Source: Rostrohypoxylon terebratum (taxonomy: Eukaryota; Ascomycota; Sordariomycetes; Xylariales; Hypoxylaceae). From it: a stretch of 64,000 bases of DNA. The stretch is from contig MU385856.1 of assembly GCA_022497145.1 (NCBI GenBank), forward strand, positions 372,001 to 436,000, in the 5' to 3' direction. Positions 22,547 through 33,900 of the stretch are shown here, piece after piece. The notes below the pieces were generated by a model. It saw nothing but the letters and a program-made list of their open reading frames with translations, made no database searches and was not told the origin of the DNA. A program made the position numbers and the translations under genes. Position 1 is the first letter of the stretch, and the number at the start of each line of letters is the position of its first letter.

Positions 22547-24348
22547 TCAGGCGCCCAATAGTTCTTCGTTGATCTCCCAATCGTCCCATGTCGGCTTGTC
22601 ATATCCATTAGGCCGTGTCGGTCTCACATGACCGATCTTGATCCCGTCTACCTGCAAAGGTTCCTTTGTCCATGTTACTACGCCGCCATAAGCTTCGCTA
22701 TACGCGCTTTGCATGTTTTGGCTTGAAAATAGCGCCGGATGCAGGTGTTTGACACTCGCTAAAGCTCGCTGGCTAACCTCGTCGACAGAATCATTGTGGC
22801 GCAACTCAAAGAAACGAGGGTCGTGCTCGCGACGAAGTTGGTTTTTGACATCGGTCGGATACGTGCCGAGGGATAGGAGAAAGATGTTGTATTGCGATAG
22901 GCTAGTCCGACAGATCCAGCTACCTCCCTGTGTCGCCCTGCGGTATATGCCGGCGAGTGCCGCGATAGTCCCGACACATCCCGTGCCGTAATCAGACATT
23001 GGAAAAGGCGGGACGACCGGTTCATTAAGACCCATGAACCGGCCTTGCTCCCATGCCACGCCCGTCACGCAGTCCGCGATCTGCTGCCAACCTGGCCGGC
23101 CGGCCCACTCGGCGCCCACTTCGGTACCGCCAAAGCAGTCTTCTGCCACATAGACGATGCCCTTGCCGCGTTGCGCCGCTTTCGCTGCAAGATCCTCGGG
23201 TCGATAACCGAGGTTTGAGATAACGCCCGGTCGGTATCCATCAATTATCACGTCTGCAGTCTCAAGGAGAGATTCGAAAATCGCGACGTCATGCGGGTTC
23301 TTGAGATGTAGGGATGCGGTGTGTTTCCCGGTGTTGACGTCCAATTGGAAGAATGGAACGTCTGGTAACTGTGACGATGTAATCTTCAACACGGATGCGC
23401 CATGCGCTGCTAGGGATCGGCCGATAGTTGGCCCTGCAATCACCCGACACAGCTCAATAACACGGAGTCCCTGCAGACATTGACCTGTCCCATTTGTGGA
23501 TTCCGCAAATGGAACAGGTGGCGTAGTCACGCCTAAAGACTTCACCGTAAATAGCGGAAGAGACGCCATCTCTTGGCCATGGGTTGTCTTCTGATACATC
23601 TCATTGGTAAGGACGGAGACACCTGCCTGGCGATATTTCTGGTTGAGCCGTTCCAACTCGGCCCCTGAAAACTGTCTGACCGCCCCCTCGATGGTTTTAA
23701 TACAATCTTGATAATCTGTTAGGCCGGGGCGAAACGCGGGAAGGCCAATCATTTCCAGAGTCGCGGTAGCCTCTAGAGACCCGTGTATGTGATAGTATTC
23801 ACCTCGGTTCTTGGTCTCGTATAGGCCTGCTGACAGGCGGCGATATAAATTTGACTGTGCCTTGTTCAGGTCGGTGTCTTAGTATCTTGGTCAGCACAAC
23901 CGTTTCTAAATTTACCTAAAGCAGATATACGAGACGCACCCGGAATCCGTTCCTTGGTCTTGGGGTTGCACTTATCCAAGCCGTCGATGTTGGTGATATA
24001 TGCAGACATTAAGAATGAGGTCACACGTTCTAGGTTGACTCTGATCATCCTTTCACGCTTCGCTCCCCGAACGTCCGTGATCGCGGCGATGGCGCACCCC
24101 TCAAGCGCCTTAAGTGCCGCTACCGTTTCTTGCTCGCGCAGGGGGCATGGAAGACACACTGTATCCCCTGCACGAGAATTTTTCAAGAATAAAACGCGCT
24201 CGGCATATTTCAGGAACTCCTTTGGAAGCTCCGTCATCGTGGACCTTAACAGTTGCTTCAAGGCATCTTTCGCACCTTCACCTACAAAGTGTTTTTTGAA
24301 TCCCACCCGATCAATGGGCAGTGATGCTTTCAGTTGTCTGATAGTCAT
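22547..24348 (-). CDS. CoA-transferase family III (CaiB/BaiF) protein
   Basis: A 579-residue member of the CaiB/BaiF formyl-/acyl-CoA transferase family, which moves CoA between carboxylic acids. The C-terminal half carries the family core: LRVIELCRVIAGPTIGRSLA, GASVLKI, FFQLDVNTGKHTASLHL and ADVIIDGYRPGV, then YGTGCVGTIAALAGI. The first half is the fungal N-terminal extension (REQETVAALKALEG, SAYITNIDGLDK, NLYRRLSAGLYETKN, YYHIHGSLEATATLEMIGL), so the protein is the long two-part form. Exons on the minus strand are 23940-24348 and 22547-23877; a 62-base phase-1 intron rejoins RIP-DTDLNKAQ. The start MTIRQLKA at 24348 is the first ATG; upstream in-frame codons offer only GTG. The substrate is unknown. 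Confidence 0.88.
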
Positions 24349-25543
24349 GATAGTAAAAATATGATCCGGTCCTGCGATATATGTGTCTTTGTACGAGGGG
24401 TGAAGAGAGGAATACAAGATAGAGTGTGCCACATAGCGATCTGAAGTGCTTAAAATAACAAAACCCAGGAAAAATATAAACTACAAAGCATGGTACGTAT
24501 ACAAACATATTATGATTCATCAGATTCGGGGCAGCTCACCGACATAGCCTGTAGGTAAGATCACGACTCGGACATATCCATATTTGGGTACCGAACAAGT
24601 GACGAGAGAAAAAAAACGGGCTAAGAAACGGCGGGCAAAACATGCCGATCAGAAGACCGCAAGAGCTCATCTACCAACACGGTACGTGTATCGTGTATGT
24701 AAGGGATAAGGGATAGGAACATGTCACTGAGCATGTCACCGAAACTTAGGAATGTTGTCATAGCTAATGTACTCGAAGCCAAACTGGATGCATCGGACTG
24801 TTTAAGGAGTGGTGAACTAAGGACAGCCAAGGCCAAGCGTGATAACACACGTAAATTCTCGCAGTCCACCCGAAGACGCGGGTGACATTTTTTGTGGACG
24901 TAGGATTTATGGCCTGTTCGAATGGGAATATCTGTATGGCTTCGAAACGTTGCCGGCGGCTGAATTGACCTCGTGGACGGTCAATATTCACCTAAGCTTA
25001 CTAGATAAGAACACAAAGTGTCTCGAGCGTGGGCGTATTTAAGTCGTGTCCAACGAACGAATTAGGCGGCTAGCAATGAATAGCCGCGAGCTATGCTTAG
25101 AATATCCAATGCTACCGACATCATATTGACGTCGGTAGATAAGACAGGCCCCTTCTCGAATGCGGGCCGGCTCGCGTCAGCTGTGACGGGATGGGGAGCA
25201 TATACGGAGCGAGTGAAATTGGAGAGATCTGATCTAAAGGGTTGCGTGCATATTCCGAGTACCGAATCGATTTCCTATTCAGACTGTTTGCCTTGAAGGA
25301 AAACCAAGCAATTGGTAAATTAGCCAGGGCAGTCCTGCTTTATTAGATGTGAGGGCCAGGTGCGCCATCCGAGAAATGCGAATCCATCTAGATGTTCGAT
25401 TTTTTTTTTTTTTTAAGAAATCCGACAGGTACCAAGTACCCATCTAGCACCTTTCTAGCGGTTCCTGATGACACATGAGGTATAGGTTTCGGGTTCAGAG
25501 AAACTGACACTGGAATCTTGCCTTAGGTTAGGTGGTTCCCCAG

Positions 25544-25629
25544 GATCAATCTGTGAAGGTTGTCTGGACGGCTCATAACACGGTGAAGGGCACGGAGGAG
25601 GTTGTGAATACAACCTTGGAAGTTATCAA
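25544..25629 (+). other. Exon-like fragment of unknown gene
   Basis: Between a plausible acceptor (TTCCCCAG ending at 25543) and a strong donor (GTGAGT at 25630) lies an open frame reading DQSVKVVWTAHNTVKGTEEV and onward to TTLEVIK. Composition and splice sites look like an internal exon, but no convincing neighbouring exon was found. It may be a gene relic or a missed small gene. Confidence 0.3.
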
Positions 25630-27194
25630 GTGAGTTTTTGGTAGTTGAAGATGGTTGAGCCGCAAAAATGGAGAACCCGCCTTAGACGACTTAGACGGTG
25701 GATCCTGAAGATACCCTATTCAACATTGAACCTAGTTACTAGTAGGTACCGATACATGAATGTATACATAAATGTACGCAGGAGATAAGATATAATACAT
25801 GTTTCTACCTAATCTCACTTACTAATACATACTAATACATATGTGTGTGTGGTACGATGTCGACGAAATTGTTTCTTGGCATGTATCTCATGGTACAGTA
25901 CTCGGTCTATCTTCCAAGGTTGTTCAACCCCTGGACCTTCTATCCATTTAGGTGCATTATCCGACGAGTTTAAGTGCTGAGGAAAGATCTCTCTACCCCC
26001 GTACAAACTGTATTTTGCGGAGTACGGAGTATTATATACATAAATGATGTACCTTACATCTGTTCAATGTTTCCATTTCTGCTTCCACCTACATACACCT
26101 ACATCGAATGTGCAGAAGCTCGCAGAAGCCTCCAGGCCCAAGAGTTACAGCCTACAACCTTATGTACCTACCTAGTACAGCCCTGGAGCCTAGTAGTAAG
26201 TACATTTTTACGAACTTTCACAGTTCACCTCTACGCACAACCTTGGAACTCTCCAAGGACTTCTTCATCCAAGCTGACCATCTAGTGATCAGCCAACTTG
26301 GGGCGAATATCAAATTGATGCACCGTTCATGAGTTCTTCTTATGTGTTGAAAGATCCTATATTCGATTCTATCAAATTCGTCTTGCTCGAGATCAATAGC
26401 GAATCCAATAATTGAAATCCCAATCCGAGACATTCTCTGTGCTCTTTGTGCACTGTGGATACGGAGTTGACCAGTCACTTTTTAATATCTTCTTCAACAG
26501 CCAGATGTCTTGTTAAAAAAAAAAAAAGGGATAACCCGGCTCTAAACCCCTAGGTCTTTGCATGGATCTCGTTGAAGATCTTGATTTTGGCATTTCAAGA
26601 AAAAGTCCGTACTCCTGATATCGACTAAAACCCAACTATCTTGAGAAAGTCCACGGTCCACCTGTCGAAAGGAGGAATAAATAAGCCGCTATCTCCCACA
26701 CCTTAAGGAGTGCTAAAACGCCACCTAACTGCCTAACGGAGTCTCACTTGATTGACCTACAGCCCAGCTGCCCAATCACGGTCCTACTGGCTACCCAGCC
26801 CTGCCTCGATTTCTCATCGAAACCATGACCATAAATCTCAATGTCGGTCGAGACCGCCTATTGTCCGGTGAAGGAGGAGGGCGCCGAGCCGGCCACTTGG
26901 AGTGTGCATGGCTTTTACGTGCTTTTACGTTGGCTCCCCTTTGATGAAAAAAAAATCTACCTAACAGGCCGGCCCTTGCATTCTTTCCATTAAACCTTTT
27001 CCATGATAGTTCTTTTCCTATTCATCTCCCGCTTCCGACGCGTCCCGCTAGTCCCCCAGATGTCCCAAGTCCTACTCCTTCCTCGCCTCTTCCTTCACTT
27101 AAGCTGGTGCTGTGACAAATCATTATAGCGCTCCAGTGAGGGCTAGCTGCTCGACAACTAGCCACAGTCTGTATACCTATACCTACTACTTACT

Positions 27195-27244
27195 GCCTAC
27201 TACCTATTACCTATTACCTATTACCTACTACCTACTACCTACTA
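27195..27244. repeat. Tandem 7-base repeat TATTACC/TACTACC
   Basis: About seven head-to-tail heptamers, with a shift from TATTACC to TACTACC halfway, about 450 bases upstream of the Zn2Cys6 gene start. Confidence 0.8.
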
Positions 27245-27690
27245 CGGGCTACTACCTAGACCTACCTAGACCTTACTCACACTCGGCTATACTCTTCTCC
27301 ACTTAGTTTCCGCCACCCACGCGTTCACAGCAACCCTACCACTACCATTTAGCTAGGTAGGTAGGTACCAGGATACCAGAATAGCTCAGGCTGTTCGTAC
27401 CCCAAATGCAGATCGGCCTCTACTCGCTGCCGAGTACACAAACGATTTCCGAGTCAATTCTTCGTGTCATTCCACGACTCTGGACCTGAGTCCCCGTCTA
27501 CTTTCCGATAGGGCTGAGTTTGGATAATTGTCCGCATCCGAGACCCCCGTTGAAGTCCCGTAAGACCGGCGCCGCCCCCGAGGTCATTTTGTCTTTTATT
27601 CTTGCCATTGTCCGACTTGCGTCTTGTCGTCTTGTGGCAAGGTGTCGGATGGCGGATGTGACCTAGACCTCTTTTGTAGCTCAAATCATC

Positions 27691-30600
27691 ATGACACGAC
27701 CTAAGGTTGATCCTGACAAGAGGCAACGCACTGCGCAGGCATGTGATTCATGTAAGCGTAGGAAACAAAAGGTCAGTCAATTGAGCATTTTCTTTTTTTC
27801 TCTCACTCCCTTCCTCTTCACAACACTACTTCCCTTACATCGTCGATAATATTCCTGTCCCACCTCACACGTGAGATCGCCGACCTTGCGACGACAGAGG
27901 CGTGAGCTAGCAGGATAGACGGGTTATCCATCAGGCAAGCTTGTCTCTTAGCGTCTCCCACTTGAGAAGTGTACAGCATGAGTAACGACGACGTGTGCTG
28001 TGCTAATAATTTCGGATGATTCCCTGGGTCTCACAGCGGTTGCGTGGCTGTGTAGCCCCTTGTGAACGGGATGTTCTAGAGAGCTATCATACGATTGAAG
28101 CCGGCGTCGAGTTTTGTGATTGCTATCCCTGCTAACCTGGATGTTGTCGTAGTGCAATGGACTAAAACCATGTAGCACCTGTATGAAACGAAGCTTGGAT
28201 TGCTTGTACACGCCAACAAGCCTAGAAACTGGCACACAGGAACCTCTCGGGTCGCCGACTAAACGCCGACACATCGACAGCTCGCCAAGGGCAATCAAGT
28301 CTGTCCTTGAACCCAGCCAGGCTCTTGCGACGCACGCATCGTCACTAAATTCGTGGAGTCAGCCTACCGATAGGTCAGCGATGAGTCTAGCGGAGACAGA
28401 GCTGCCCGATCCAAGCCAAAAGAAGCTTGTAGGGACGAATCGCAATTTTCTCAGCAGCAACGATCGCGATTTTGACTCCCGCTCCCGGGTTAGCACTACT
28501 AGCGCCGCCGCGGATGAAGCCGAGATTGTGTCTATGCCTAGAATGCTTATGGACACTACGGGAAGGTTGCGTAAGTCAAACAGCACGAATTTACCCGCAA
28601 ATCAATTACCCAATATTTTTTTTTACTCCAGAATGATATCATTTCATTTTTCCCTTTGTGCTTCCCGTACATTCATGAAGCAGACCTTTGAGGAGAAACC
28701 AAAACGAAGCGATGACGAATACTCCTGTGTTAGAGGAAGAAAGGAAGAAAGGAAGAAAGGAAGGAAGAAAAACCCTACCTTGACTCAAGTTTAAGGTGAA
28801 TGTCTAAGACCCAGTATTCCACATGCTAATATGATATATCAGTTTACGTGGGTGACTCAGCGACTCTTTCATACTTGCAGTTGATTCGTATCATCGTCGA
28901 GAGTGTCTCTGGGCCATCCGACTTTACTATTGACCCCCAGCGACACAACATATTGGAGAACACCATTCAGCTCCCTCAGGAAATAAAACCGACAGGGGTA
29001 CTTCCTGATAGGAAGACGGCCGATATACTAGTCGACTCATTCTTCAAAAATGTACGTTTATCCTTGATATAAAATCCAGGTGACTTACCAATTGTACCTA
29101 GACATCGGGCCTCATCGACATCTTCAACAAATCTGACTTTTTCCGATCTGTGGACGCGTGTTATAAGGACCCTCTCAACACGGACCAGCCATTGCTATGT
29201 ATCCTCAACCTAGTATTTGCTATCGGCTTAGCTATCGCCTGCCCAATGCGTGGAACCCAAGAAGCTTCTATAATTCGAAACCTACACAATGAACCTACTA
29301 GCCGTGCTGAACTGTTCTACAGGAATGCCGAGGGTATCTTTAACCCGGTGTCGGGATTTGAGGATGCGGACTTTTGGTCAGTTCAGGCCCTCCTCCTAAT
29401 GTCACTCTATAAGCTGGTGGTTTCGAAGAGGAACGCATCATACCTTTACTATGGTATGTAATACTATTCATTTACTCGCTTTCCACCTTGTTTATTATAC
29501 TCTATCTGTGTTGCGGATCTAACCATGATATAGGGATGGCAGTGCGGTCCGCTTTAGCGATGGGATTACACCAGGAGGAGAGCATGGTAATTTTTCAAGA
29601 ATCCCAACGTCATCTTCGAAGGAACGTGTGGAGGACTTTGTTTGTCCTAGATCGCTTCCTTGCAGCATGCCTCGGCCGTCCTATAAGTATACCGGAAGAT
29701 GACTGTTCCGAACATGCGCTGGACGCACCGACGAGAATTGGTAATGAAGAGTCGACGATGGATGACGCACAAGCAACAAACTCGATAGCTTTGGATGCGG
29801 CAGTGAAAAGCTGCTATTGGATCGGATCTACGCTTAAGAAAGTTTACTCCAAGAGAAGAGTATCAACTCTCGTGGCGCAAGAGATTGCAGATCATCTCGA
29901 GAATTGGGAACGCGAACTTCATCCCAACCTACACTGTCGGCGAATAAAGGATGGACCAATTGATTTGGCGCAAGCTGTTTCAATCCTTCATGTTAATCTC
30001 CTACATTGCCACTCGGTATTGCTTCTTACGCGACCTTTCTTCTTATACCTCCTCAAGATGGGCTGCGAGTCCGGGAACCGCGTACCGACTCACATTAGCT
30101 CGAGATTGGAGAAATTCTCTCAGACCTGTGTTGAGGCAGCACAGCGGACGATCATCATTGCTCGGTCTGCTTTAGATGCTGAATATTTACCTCAATGCAA
30201 TCCATTTGTAATGTTAGATTTCCCTCCCATCGTACTGAAATTCTGGAAGTAGCTTGAAACTGATGTTGAACTGCTATTCTCATGCACAGATATTTTGTCT
30301 TCGCAGCAGCTCTCATCATCTTGAGCAATGAGTTCGCTTCGTTGTATATCAATCCTGATGCGGACAATTCTATACATAGCGCTTTGGGAATCCTCGAATA
30401 CTGCGCGGAGAGGGACGCGCAGGCCCAACGAGTCTCGACAATCATCGACAGCTTCCGCGAGGCAAATATTCGTCGACCCCCAACGGCTCGGAAGGTTTAT
30501 TTTCCTGGGAGAAAGATGCCTACAATATCCACACTCTCCCAGTCATTCCCGCATGACCCAATGTCACCTTTCTTTCAGCACATTAAAGCCGAAAGGCAGG

Positions 30601-30977
30601 ATATGTTCCTCAGTGAGCTATCCCCCGTGAAAGGACGGCAGGGGGTGAGCATGTCGAGCGTGCACTCAGAGACTATTATGCCTCGTATGATGCCACCGCC
30701 GCTCCAGCAACCGAGTCCCGAAGGGAGCGTGTCTTTAAATAGCGGTATGGCCGCAACTATGGCGCCGGCGATAGAAGCGCTTAGCGGTAGCGACAACGAT
30801 TTTGATTTGGATGTGCTATGGCATGGCTGGGCAGCGCCATCATCTAGTAGTATGGGTCTTCCACCCACACTACATCCAACCGAGCCCTTCAATGCATACG
30901 GGCTTCACCAAACAATGCCTCAGGGGAACGGCATTAACCCTCACATGCAGTCCTATCCGCCCTCCGATTTTAGATAA
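27691..30977 (+). CDS. Zn(II)2Cys6 transcription factor with fungal_trans domain
   Basis: An 808-residue nuclear regulator of unknown target. The binuclear zinc cluster is C18-x2-C21-x6-C28-x5-C34-x2-C37-x6-C44 (ACDSCKRRKQK / CNGLKPCSTCMKRSLDC), with a basic linker. Residues about 165-185 (LLYVGDSATLSYLQLIR) open the middle homology region (PF04082), continuing with SGLIDIFNKSDFF, YYGMAVRSALAMGLHQEE and RRNVWRTLFVLDRFLAACLG. The tail is proline/serine-rich and ends NPHMQSYPPSDFR. Exons are 27691-27771, 28153-28570, 28843-29051, 29102-29453, 29534-30212 and 30290-30977. The first intron (381 bases) splits the zinc cluster; the second is 272 bases. The last intron uses a GTTAGA donor, giving NPFVIYFVFAAALIIL; this junction is the least certain. 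Confidence 0.88.
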
Positions 30978-33900
30978 TCACTTGATAACGAACATACGTC
31001 ATACTACGAAATGAAGAAGCGAATAGTTTGGTATCATGGATGGGATACACATATCCGTATATAGGGCACATCTCCTTGGTATATTAGGAAGTTTACTCTC
31101 TGTGTGAGAATGGCGTTGGAATCTAGATGGAATAATTTGCGCGCGCTACCTCATTGGTGGGTTTCCGGCTAAGGGATATACCTACGGGCTACGGTCAAGG
31201 GAGTTTAACGCGGCGCCGGTCTACCACTCAGGTATTCATCTTTTGTGTGTTTTTCTTTTACTGCTAATTCGAGCAGGTCTCTTTCTCTATCATTCGGTTC
31301 TTACACAACGCATATTGTGGGCCATGGTATTATGAGATACCTCATGCAATGTTCTAGCTATATTTTCATAGTTACTACCTATATATGATATTGTCTATTT
31401 TACATACCTAAATTTCTGCCTCCCCGCTACATGCCACGAGTTGATCTCTTTGCACAAGTTGGATCTATGGTCCCTCCTGATCATATCTGACATTATGCAA
31501 TAGCTCACTGACACCTGCGAAGCGGAATCCTGCAGCCGACAACTGGGTCTGGCCCACTGGGTTAGGTGGGCTATTTTCAGGGGGGGGTCAACAGACTTGA
31601 CCTAGTTGAGGAGATAGCGTAGGTAGGCTGGGAAGAGGTATACTATATTCACACGTACGCAATATGCTACGTGGTGTACTCCCAATCACGGGTTCAATGA
31701 GGAGTCTCACGAAATGTACGAGATGGAGTGCCATTGCCTAAGGTAGTTTTCCTATTTCCCGTCAAAGTCGTCTGTATGGTATGCGTATCGTAGATTAATT
31801 AATCTCATGGACTCTTCACCGACAGGCGTAATCAATACTCCAACTGGCGAGCCTTCGACAATCATCGATGCGCTATATACTTTCATCACACTCAGGGGTA
31901 CAAAGCTACAACACATGTGCTACTTTGGATAGGGGTCATTTCAGTCTCTTGAGAACGAGAAAATCACGGTCGTAATGCGTATACTGTTTTGTACAGCTAC
32001 GTCTGAGTTACAAGTCTTCTATTTCAGCTCCAGACAGAAGTTCCTCTAATAGTCTACTTCCCATGACCCTTGTTGTCACTCCTGTGGATCTGCTCCATGT
32101 AGATACATACATGAGATCGAGCCTACCTGGGTACCTGGTCCGATAGATTCTCGACAATTACTTCTACGTCTAGGGTGAGTATAACCGTTTAAAGTCTCAA
32201 ATTGATGACCAGGGCACAACCGAAGCCTCTAACGTCGTGGAAAATGGCCATTCTCGGACTCCCCCCCCCCCCCCCTTTCGTTGTTGTTTTCTGGTTTGAG
32301 GCCAAATTCTATAACTGTCAAGGTAAGATAGCGGTCTCGGCCAAGACTAGACCTAGCGCAATCACATCTCCTAAATTACCTCGTCAGCGCTAGAGCTGTG
32401 AAATCATCCAAGGACATTGGATTCGCGTGTCCTGGTGGCGATGCTTATCTCCACTGGAGCGCGCGAATTGCCTGCTCGGTCTAGGATGGAAGGAAAGTAG
32501 TAGATGTGTACCTATGTAGGTAGGTAGGTATGTACCCCCTAAAGCAACCCAAGGTAGTTTTATTTTCCCGCTTACTGGTTGGGAACTATCGATCAAACTA
32601 ATTTATGACAGTCACAATCTGGGGGATCTCATTGGGGATATCAGGAACCACGGAATGAGGAGGCTGGGGGTGGTAGTGGTAGTGGTGGTGGTGGTAGGAG
32701 GGGAGTCCGAAGATTGGAACCGGGGCGACGTCGTCGAGTCGCATGTCTTCATCTTCACACGGAGCAGCGAGCCGGTACCCTATACCCAGTACATCAACAT
32801 GTGCGTCATGGATGTCAAGGTGCGAAAAACGGGTATTCGGTACTGGAGGGGTGTAAGCGGTTGGCAACGAGCAGGGCATGAGCTACATCAGGCTCCAGCG
32901 GCTAAGACAGATTGCTGCTCGACATGAGTAGCTGTGATGACGGGCGCGTCGATCGTCGTTTTCGTGCAGGCGTTGGGCACCCACTTCTATTCGTCCGCGT
33001 CGGTCGTCCCGTCTTTTTTTCTCCTCTTCTTTTTCTTCTTTTCTCTCCAGAACTCTCTCTGATTTACTCTTCGAAAGGCTTTGCCTGCCGACGGACATAC
33101 TCGGGTGTTCGCGCGCGGGACGTACCGCCCGTCACCGAAGGTATCAGATCAGAGTTCTCCGTCGATCCATCGATACCTCACCCTGGGGGCGATGCTGGTA
33201 ACGTCTCATACCTATGTGACGTGTGATCACGAATTCTCAGATCATGTTCGGAGCCTCTCGCACGACATCTTCCCCTAAGATGCTTGTAACTACACTTGTA
33301 GTTGTAGTTGTGTAGTTGTATTCGTACTGTCTTGCCTATTCCCCAACCTTCGACTCGCATATACCGATATACCCCATCATGCATTGCCTACCTTACCTAC
33401 CTTACCTACCTTACCACTTACATACCAGCCGACAGGCCAACGGCGCCGAATGCAATTGCTGCCTAACTACCGGCCCTGCCGGTACATACATACGTTGGAG
33501 CGTCCTGTATGTCGTCGAGATTCTGAACTTGCGGTGTAGAAAAGCAAGGTCTTGGTATGACGGCTCGGGAATTATTCGTGGGGTGATAGAGGCGACATGA
33601 AGTGAGGAGAAAGGCAATTAATATGAAGGCGAGAGGGAAAAAAAAAAGGTCCCTCCTTCAATTTGCTAGAATTATGTACGTTGGATGTAGGCATTGTAAG
33701 CATTATAGCGCTATACAAAACGGGGGTTCCGTTATGTTCGCTTCGGATTCCCCGTCTTTGTCCCTTGTTGTCACGGCAGTAAGAGGGAAGTTTTAACGGC
33801 GGAGGTTGTCGGTTTTGAATATAGACTGTGACCGTAATTTGCTTTTGGACGGTCGGTATAGGGATCGAATTTGGGGCGTCACGAATCCTACGTAACTCCT

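Larger units (their letters stand above)
24349..27690. other. Divergent intergenic CoA-transferase / Zn2Cys6 regulator
   Basis: A 3.3-kb region between divergent genes. It holds a small hairpin (25112-25138, 8-base arms), an isolated exon-like stretch at 25544-25629, T11- and A13-type runs near 25400 and 26515, a CGGAGTACGGAGTA repeat near 26018 and a 7-base tandem array (27195-27244). No complete gene is supported. Confidence 0.5.

Noticed and set aside
24349..24432. 28-codon N-terminal extension of the CoA-transferase
   Set aside because: It would have to start at GTG; the first ATG in frame is at 24348 with a suitable context.
28183..28794. Frame through exon 2 of the C6 gene to 28794 as a separate protein
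   Set aside because: The part after 28570 is intron; splicing to 28843 restores the conserved YVGDSATLSYLQLIR block.
30249..30289. 41-base last intron (GTAGCT donor) in the Zn2Cys6 gene
   Set aside because: In phase but shorter than normal; the GTTAGA donor at 30213 gives a 77-base intron and the more natural NPFVIYFVFAAAL junction.
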